From assembly GCF_900107305.1 (NCBI RefSeq), contig NZ_FNPL01000003.1, positions 124,001 to 188,000 on the forward strand: 64,000 nt of DNA. Reading direction: 5' to 3'. A program made the position numbers and the translations under genes. Positions 58,772-64,000 of this stretch are shown piece after piece (position 1 is the first letter of the stretch; every line of letters begins with the position of its first letter). This DNA is from Thermoactinomyces sp. DSM 45892. Its GTDB lineage: Bacteria > Bacillota > Bacilli > Thermoactinomycetales > Thermoactinomycetaceae. The notes below the pieces were generated by a model that saw nothing but the letters and a program-made list of their open reading frames with translations, had not been told where the DNA came from and did not search any database.

Positions 58772-59917
58772 ATGAAGAAAATAGAGTGGTTGCACACGGC
58801 TGATTTGCATCTGGATCGACCTATTTCTGGATGGAAAGGGACTGCGGAGCAGTTGATGGTGCGTTATGAGGAACATCGTGATACATTTCGTCGAATCATT
58901 TCTTTTGTAGAGGATCGTAAACTTCCGTTTTTGTTTATAGCAGGTGACTTTATTGAGCATAGTGCTGTAACCAAGTCGACCATTCGATTTGTCATTGAGC
59001 AGTTAGAAAGAATTCCTTCGACTCAGGTGTTTATTGCTCCAGGGAATCATGACCCATATATGGAGGGGTCTTATTATTTACGTTCTTCTATATGGCCGAA
59101 GCATGTTCATATTTTTGGTGGTGAGTGGGAGGAACATGTGGACAGCACGCGCAAGCTTTTAATTTCGGGGAGAGGATTTACGAGTTTTTTAGAATCTCAA
59201 TCGACTCTTCCTAGGTTACATAACAACTTGGAATATAATATTTGTGTTTGTCATGGAGATCTTCAAGCGCAGGGTAAAGAGAGTCAGTACTTTCCGCTTA
59301 CGGAACAAGATTTCTTTGATCAAGCATTTGATTATGTCGCACTAGGTCATATCCATAAAGCAGGGCAAGTCCAATTAAAAAATAAGAAAAAGACGATCCT
59401 TCGTTATGCGGGTTCCCCGGAGGCACAAAATTGGAAGGAGCTAGGAAGGCGAACGGTTACTTGGGGTAAGTTGCGCTCAAAAGGAGTTCAGTTAGAAGAA
59501 GTTTCGTTACATAGTCGTACGTACGAGAAAGTGGAGATCGATATTAGCTTCTGTCAAACCAGACAGGAAATTTTGGATTGTATGTTGGCAGAGATTCAAA
59601 AGCTCCCAAAAGAGTCCTATTATCGGATTCAGTGGGGCGGGAGAAGGGATTTGGAATTATCACTTGAACATGAACAACCTTGGTATAGTAGGCTTTTAGC
59701 TGAACAAGGATACCAGAATGTATGGTTGGAAGATGAAACGATCCCCGATTTTGACTTGGAGCAATATCGACAACAAAGCGGGCTAGTGGCGCTATTCATT
59801 GAACGGATGGAATTAAATTTACAGCAAGAACAGGATGAAGAGTGTCGTCAGCTCATCAAGCGGGCGATGTATAAAGGATTGGAAGCATTATTAGTAAAGG
59901 AGCTTGCGCATCTATGA
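58772..59917 (+). CDS. yhaO: SbcD/YhaO-like metallophosphatase (DNA repair exonuclease family)
   Basis: 381 residues. Calcineurin-like nuclease with HTADLHLD (Asp10/His12), FIAGDFIEH, PGNHD, VCHGD and ALGHIHKAG, the five phosphoesterase motifs in order. TAAGGAGGATGAA precedes the ATG. It overlaps the following SMC-like gene by 4 bases (ATGA), so the proteins are coupled. In Bacillus YhaO pairs with YhaN, and in the Mre11/Rad50 type such pairs process DNA ends. Confidence 0.9.
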   Translation: MKKIEWLHTADLHLDRPISGWKGTAEQLMVRYEEHRDTFRRIISFVEDRKLPFLFIAGDFIEHSAVTKSTIRFVIEQLERIPSTQVFIAPGNHDPYMEGSYYLRSSIWPKHVHIFGGEWEEHVDSTRKLLISGRGFTSFLESQSTLPRLHNNLEYNICVCHGDLQAQGKESQYFPLTEQDFFDQAFDYVALGHIHKAGQVQLKNKKKTILRYAGSPEAQNWKELGRRTVTWGKLRSKGVQLEEVSLHSRTYEKVEIDISFCQTRQEILDCMLAEIQKLPKESYYRIQWGGRRDLELSLEHEQPWYSRLLAEQGYQNVWLEDETIPDFDLEQYRQQSGLVALFIERMELNLQQEQDEECRQLIKRAMYKGLEALLVKELAHL

Positions 59918-62754
59918 AGATCAAACGGGTGAAATTTCGTGGTTTCGGTCGGTGGATTAACCAAGAATTTGAATTTCAAGAGGGGATGAATCTCATAGAG
60001 GCTCCTAATGAGGCAGGAAAGTCTACCTTGCTTCATGGGGTTTATGGATTGATGTTTGGTGAGAAAAAAGAAGGACTGAAAAAGCGAAAAGAAGCTGATT
60101 GGTATGATTCATTTAAACCATGGCAAAGTAGCGAATACGGTGGGGAAATTGATTACGAATACCAAGAGCAACTTTTTCGGTTATATCGCGCCTTCGCATT
60201 CCCGGATTCAAAAGAACAGTTAGTCGATCTCAAAACAGGTGAAGATCTCTCTGCATTGTATACGATGAACAAGCAGAAGGATCGGCAGTTTGTGGAAAAG
60301 CAGATTGGATTAAGTGGTGAGACGTACCGCCGGGTAGGAATTTTTACATCAGGCATGTGGACGCAAATATCAAAACGAAAAGAAGAGGATCATTCCTTTC
60401 ATCAGAAGATGGTGGAACGAATGACGAAGTTATTGAAGAATGGGGCGGACCCAGACGGTTTGGCTGCTCTGCAGATTCTTGATCAACAACTTGAATCGAT
60501 TGGAAAAAGTGAATATGCACGCCACAAGCCATATGGTATTGAATGTGAGAGAGAACGAACATTAAAGCAAGAAGTGATTGCTCTTCAAGAGGTGCGCCAT
60601 CAGCTTGAAATCAATTATGGACAACGTAGTGATATTATCAAGCAACTGGATGTAAGTCAGCATCAGGTGAATGAGTGGGTGAATCAGATTGAACAGATTA
60701 GACAAAAGGTAGCGGATCTTCGCGAAATAGAAGCAGATGCCCAGCAACTTGAATATCTTCATAAATCGAAGGCCCAGCTAGAGCAACGACTGGATCAATG
60801 GAGATTACTAGAACAGCAGATTTTAGACTGGCGCAAGGAACAGCAGGAGGTCGCCGCTACTCGTGAAATATCAACGGAGCTGTTTCAAGAGATTCAACTT
60901 CTATATAAACAGAGTGAAGAACTACGTAAGAAATTGGCGCAAGCTCGTGATGAGCTAAGTAAGGTCAATGAGCATTTAGAAGTCGCTCGTACAAGAAAGG
61001 AACAGATGGAATGTGTAGAGAAAGATCGTGCCTCTATTATGCTTTCAAAGCTAGATGATTATGAGGCAGGAGATCTGCGATATCAAGCTCTTCAATATGT
61101 AGTAGAAGAAGAGGAGCAACAAAAATTTATCCAGATCAGTCATGATTTAGAACAGCTAGGTATTTTACAGGATGAACAAAATCAATTACATGAGAAGAAA
61201 ACGATTGCTCATCAAGAGTTTTTGAAAATGAAGACCCAACATGCCCAGAAGCAAGGGAGTTCTACACCTTGGTTGATCGCTTCGATTGTGACGCTGGCGA
61301 TTCCAGGGGGGTTTGCCTTTTTTCACTGGAGTCTAGGAGTTGGAGCTTTGGTGGTGCCCCTCCTTTTATTGTGGCAATATAGACGGATCTTTGTTCAAGA
61401 CCGATCCCGTAAGAAGACGGAACAACATCAAAAGAAGAGAATGCAAGTAGTATTAGAAGACTTAGACCATCAACTCCAAGTAAATGCACAGCAACAGAAG
61501 CAAATCACACAAGTATGGCGTGTGAGGAGTTTGACAGATTTGCTACTAAAACGAGAGGAAATTCAAGGTGGTTTGAATCAATTGATGGTTCAAACCATTG
61601 AGCGTCGTAATTTAGAACTACAACTAGAGGAACGAAAAAAAGAGATTGAAGAATGGATGAAGAAGCACATTCGCCCTGTTCCGGAGTTCTCTGTTACTTC
61701 TTGGAAAGAATCCATTCGTAATCTTCAAAAACAAGAGCAACGTGCGGAGGATCAATACCACCTATTTGAGATGAAAGCAGAGGCTTTGGATCGAGAAATT
61801 ACAGAGAAAAGTGAAGAGAGAGAACAGATTGAACTTTTATTAGAGAAAAAGTATCAGGAGTTCGGGGTTAGTACCTTCGGGGAGCTAGAGGACTGGCATG
61901 AACGTCATAAGCACCTCCTTCAATTACATTGGCAAATTCAAGAGGCAGAGAAACGTTATGAGGATTGGAGTAAGCAAATCCAAGAGGAAAATTGTCTCGA
62001 CCAATTGAAGAATCTGAGGATTCAGATTCGCGAGATACAGTCGAAATATTTAGGTGCCGTAAGCTATCTACAAGATCGTCATCGAGATTGGGAGTATGAA
62101 TTGGCAAAAGCGGAAGAACATCTGAGGGATCGCGAACAGGTGAGGGAGTCTCAACAAATGGAGTTGGTGAGACTTGATAAAACGTTAGAGGATTATGAAG
62201 AACAACATGCGAGGTTACCTCTTGTTGAGAGTGAGTGGGAATGTTCTAAGAACCGGATTCTGGAATTAGAGAAAGAGCGGACGATTCTTGAACTTGCTAG
62301 GCAGGCTTTGGAGGAGTCGTCTCGTCAGTTTCAAGAAGATTTGTCTCCACGTCTAACTCCCTATGCTTCGAGATGGATTCGCACTATTACACAAAATCGC
62401 TATCAAGCTCTCAATATCGATCCGAAAGAAGGAATCCAATTAAGTGTATTTGTCCCCGAGACTGGAGAACGGAAGTCTGTGGAGTACCTAAGTACAGGAA
62501 CGATTGATCAGATGTACCTAGCATTACGATTTGCTTTACTACAATTTTATTCTGAGATGACTCAGACAAGACTTCCCTTAATCCTAGATGACTGCTTCGT
62601 TCATTTTGATCAAGACAGACTTTCGGAAACGATACAATTATTGCATCAGTTTTCACAGGAGCATCAAGTGATTCTCTGTACCTGCCAAACCCGCGAACGA
62701 GAACTATTAAATGCGTTTGACCTTCCGTATCACTCTGTTACCTTATCGCTGTGA
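59914..62754 (+). CDS. yhaN: SMC/SbcC-like ATPase YhaN
   Basis: 946 residues. The Walker A motif is APNEAGKST (30-38), a signature-like motif (EYLSTGTIDQMYLALRFAL) lies near 860, and Walker B is LILDDCFVHFD (about 889-899). Long coiled coils (about 200-430 and 500-790) surround two adjacent membrane-like segments at about 450-490 (TPWLIASIVTLAIPGGFAFF and a second). Those two segments suggest the tip of the coiled coil touches or crosses a membrane, which B. subtilis YhaN shares. Coupled to yhaO. Confidence 0.9.
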   Translation: MKIKRVKFRGFGRWINQEFEFQEGMNLIEAPNEAGKSTLLHGVYGLMFGEKKEGLKKRKEADWYDSFKPWQSSEYGGEIDYEYQEQLFRLYRAFAFPDSKEQLVDLKTGEDLSALYTMNKQKDRQFVEKQIGLSGETYRRVGIFTSGMWTQISKRKEEDHSFHQKMVERMTKLLKNGADPDGLAALQILDQQLESIGKSEYARHKPYGIECERERTLKQEVIALQEVRHQLEINYGQRSDIIKQLDVSQHQVNEWVNQIEQIRQKVADLREIEADAQQLEYLHKSKAQLEQRLDQWRLLEQQILDWRKEQQEVAATREISTELFQEIQLLYKQSEELRKKLAQARDELSKVNEHLEVARTRKEQMECVEKDRASIMLSKLDDYEAGDLRYQALQYVVEEEEQQKFIQISHDLEQLGILQDEQNQLHEKKTIAHQEFLKMKTQHAQKQGSSTPWLIASIVTLAIPGGFAFFHWSLGVGALVVPLLLLWQYRRIFVQDRSRKKTEQHQKKRMQVVLEDLDHQLQVNAQQQKQITQVWRVRSLTDLLLKREEIQGGLNQLMVQTIERRNLELQLEERKKEIEEWMKKHIRPVPEFSVTSWKESIRNLQKQEQRAEDQYHLFEMKAEALDREITEKSEEREQIELLLEKKYQEFGVSTFGELEDWHERHKHLLQLHWQIQEAEKRYEDWSKQIQEENCLDQLKNLRIQIREIQSKYLGAVSYLQDRHRDWEYELAKAEEHLRDREQVRESQQMELVRLDKTLEDYEEQHARLPLVESEWECSKNRILELEKERTILELARQALEESSRQFQEDLSPRLTPYASRWIRTITQNRYQALNIDPKEGIQLSVFVPETGERKSVEYLSTGTIDQMYLALRFALLQFYSEMTQTRLPLILDDCFVHFDQDRLSETIQLLHQFSQEHQVILCTCQTRERELLNAFDLPYHSVTLSL

Positions 62755-62892
62755 TGAAACTGCCACTCATGTTTTCTATGACGTTTTCCCTTCAGTGATT
62801 GACTATTAAAGAGCCTTTGGCTAATCTAGAACATGAATAGCGATTATCCAATCATTATTTTTATGTAGGATTATCATGGGAGGGAAATTTTT

Positions 62893-63351
62893 GTGATGTC
62901 ATTGGCATTATTTCTTCATTTGTTTGGTCTAGTGGTATGGATCGGAGCGAGTATTACCATCGGTGTCCTTTTGCTTTCGATTTGTAAACTCGAGTCCTCA
63001 GCTAGCCGGAATCAAGTATTGACAGGGATTTTAAAGAAGTCTTATATGTTGATTCACCCAGCTGGAACCGTGGTGCTTGCAACAGGTTTCTACATGCTGT
63101 TTACTGGCTGGCAAAAGCTAGTGAGCCAAGGTACTCCGAAGCCGTTTTGGCTTACCTTTATGCAACATGGTGGTACACTCGCGGCTGTTTTATCTTTGGT
63201 CGTTGCGTCGATCTTGAGTGGGAAAGCAATGAAGCAACTTGCGCAGAAGGATGCTCAAACAGGCATGTTAAAGGCATATGTATGGGTTTCTTTTGCTACA
63301 GTGTTATTTTCCCTAGTGATTCTGTACTTCGCGGCGGCAAAACCGTTTTAA
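62893..63351 (+). CDS. Four-helix membrane protein (CopD/DUF2269-like)
   Basis: 152 residues, GTG start with GGGAGGG 8 bases upstream. Four membrane helices: LFLHLFGLVVWIGASITIGV with HxxG and W, then a loop, LIHPAGTVVLATGFYML and a His/Gly pattern in FMQHGGTLAAVL. The His positions resemble heme- or copper-linked CopD-like proteins. Function uncertain. Confidence 0.75.
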   Translation: MMSLALFLHLFGLVVWIGASITIGVLLLSICKLESSASRNQVLTGILKKSYMLIHPAGTVVLATGFYMLFTGWQKLVSQGTPKPFWLTFMQHGGTLAAVLSLVVASILSGKAMKQLAQKDAQTGMLKAYVWVSFATVLFSLVILYFAAAKPF

Positions 63352-63411
63352 TGTAGAATAGCTTCTCTCTTCTCTTATGAAGCCTAATGAGCGGTTTATT
63401 TTATAACAGAA

Positions 63412-63462
63412 AAAAGCCACTATCCTGTTTGCAATTCGCTTACGCAGGCTAGTGGCTTTCAT
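63412..63462. terminator. Convergent terminator
   Basis: AAAGCCACTA / TAGTGGCTTT with a structured loop. A-rich to the left, giving TTTTTT on the minus strand. It overlaps the stop of the small minus-strand ORF at 63449. Confidence 0.75.
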
Positions 63463-63565
63463 ATATGCGTACTCCGTTTTGACGTGCTTTATTCGCCAAC
63501 GATATTTGAGCCTCTTGTTCTGTAATAGCCTTATTTCTACTCTGCTCTCTCTTGCCCAGTCTCAT
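63449..63565 (-). CDS. Possible 38-residue protein overlapping the upstream small gene
   Basis: Frame MRLGKREQSRNKAITEQEAQ ... NKARQNGVRIYESH. The start lies 29 bases before the stop of the preceding gene in another frame, with GGTGAT 6 bases upstream. Basic and helical. The coding-like character and coupling geometry favour a gene, but size is too small for certainty. Confidence 0.4.
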   Translation of the reverse strand: MRLGKREQSRNKAITEQEAQISLANKARQNGVRIYESH

Positions 63566-63707
63566 CTATATCACCAGACTGGCTATACGCACGATTAATA
63601 GCCGCTTGTACAAAGTTTTCTCCTTCTGACTCTTGCATCCCCAGAAGCTCATTGGAGAATTCTGCTTCATACTTTGTCTGTTCCTTTTGATTTCTCGGTT
63701 GTTTCAT
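63537..63707 (-). CDS. Small acidic protein (56 aa)
   Basis: Frame MKQPRNQKEQTKYEAEFSNE ... AAINRAYSQSGDIDETG, with TTGGAGGTGG upstream of the ATG. The sequence TKYEAEFSNELL slightly recalls the TEFASE motif of gamma SASPs, but no repeats occur. Likely a small sporulation protein by composition. No family assigned. Confidence 0.6.
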   Translation of the reverse strand: MKQPRNQKEQTKYEAEFSNELLGMQESEGENFVQAAINRAYSQSGDIDETGQERAE

Positions 63708-63800
63708 AATAGGCCACCTCCAAGGATTTGAATATAACGTTTCACCAATTCAAGTAAGCTATACTGGAATAATAAGGATACGACGGGAGGGGATTTTTAG

Positions 63801-64000
63801 ATGGCCGGTACCATTATGCTCCATCCTATTGAACGAACGGGACGTTTAGCGCTTTTTACAAAGGAGCACCATAAATCCAAGCGTATTAGCTATGTGTTTC
63901 CCAGTAGTGAATTAGTTTCTCGTTATCGTTCTGAAATCTTGACTAGCTCCATCCAAGTCATGACCATGGATCAAATGGTGTTACGAATGAGTGAACATAG
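63801..64000 (+). CDS. Partial gene, possibly AddB-like helicase-nuclease
   Basis: Starts at ATG 63801 (GGGAGGGG 8 bases upstream) and runs off the window after 66 codons. HPIERTGRLALFTKEHHKSK and ISYVFPSSELVSRYRSEI recall the N-terminal pattern of AddB-type or PD-(D/E)XK helicase-nucleases ('P....R...L...G....YVFPS..L'). Too short for a firm call. The nearby yhaO-yhaN pair would fit a DNA-repair neighbourhood. Confidence 0.4.
   Translation, partial: MAGTIMLHPIERTGRLALFTKEHHKSKRISYVFPSSELVSRYRSEILTSSIQVMTMDQMVLRMSEH

Overview
The window looks like the chromosome of a low-GC, spore-forming member of the Bacillales. A Thermoactinomycetaceae-type genome is my best guess, from gene order and GerP/SASP content rather than from any marker gene. 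Ribosome binding sites are strong AGGAGG-type, GTG and TTG starts are frequent, and nearly every transcription unit ends in a clear hairpin. Sporulation and germination genes are scattered throughout: alpha/beta- and gamma-type SASPs, SpoVAC/SpoVAD, two GerP-like clusters and an RsfA-like Myb regulator. No rRNA, tRNA, insertion sequence or CRISPR array was found.

Positions 1-22 kb follow a backbone familiar from Bacillus: ytxH (partial), aroA(G), an SseB-like protein, ccpA, mtnN, acsA, two tandem class A penicillin-binding proteins, T-box-controlled tyrS, rpsD, trmB and the GAF-type methionine sulfoxide reductase. A PadR/DUF2812 pair and a GerP-like germination cluster (15.4-16.9 kb) sit between tyrS and rpsD. 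The GerP cluster is split into two convergent arms.

22-46 kb carries two metallo-aminopeptidases, a NAL1-like serine protease, ylaN, a Ca2+/H+ exchanger, an NYN-domain protein, an Asp23-family protein, an M20 amidohydrolase, CBS proteins, spoVAC-spoVAD, an SPFH/ribbon-helix-helix pair, an intracellular subtilase, a CNNM/CorC protein, mgtE, ylbF-ylbG and a minD-minE pair without minC.

46.1-50.4 kb is the most unusual part. Two near-identical hairpins bracket a secreted alpha/beta hydrolase, a stand-alone protein that looks like a tailed-phage (HK97-fold) major capsid protein, a small repeat protein, and a matrixin-like metalloprotease fused to an NlpC/P60 peptidase. No portal, terminase or tail genes are present. 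I read this as a possible domesticated capsid or nanocompartment module. The capsid assignment is from sequence pattern only.

50.4-64 kb returns to backbone genes: a second signal-less subtilase, a highly repetitive gamma-SASP, psd, an MFS transporter, an aldehyde dehydrogenase, greA, the yhaO-yhaN DNA-repair-like pair, small spore-type ORFs, and the start of a gene that runs off the edge.
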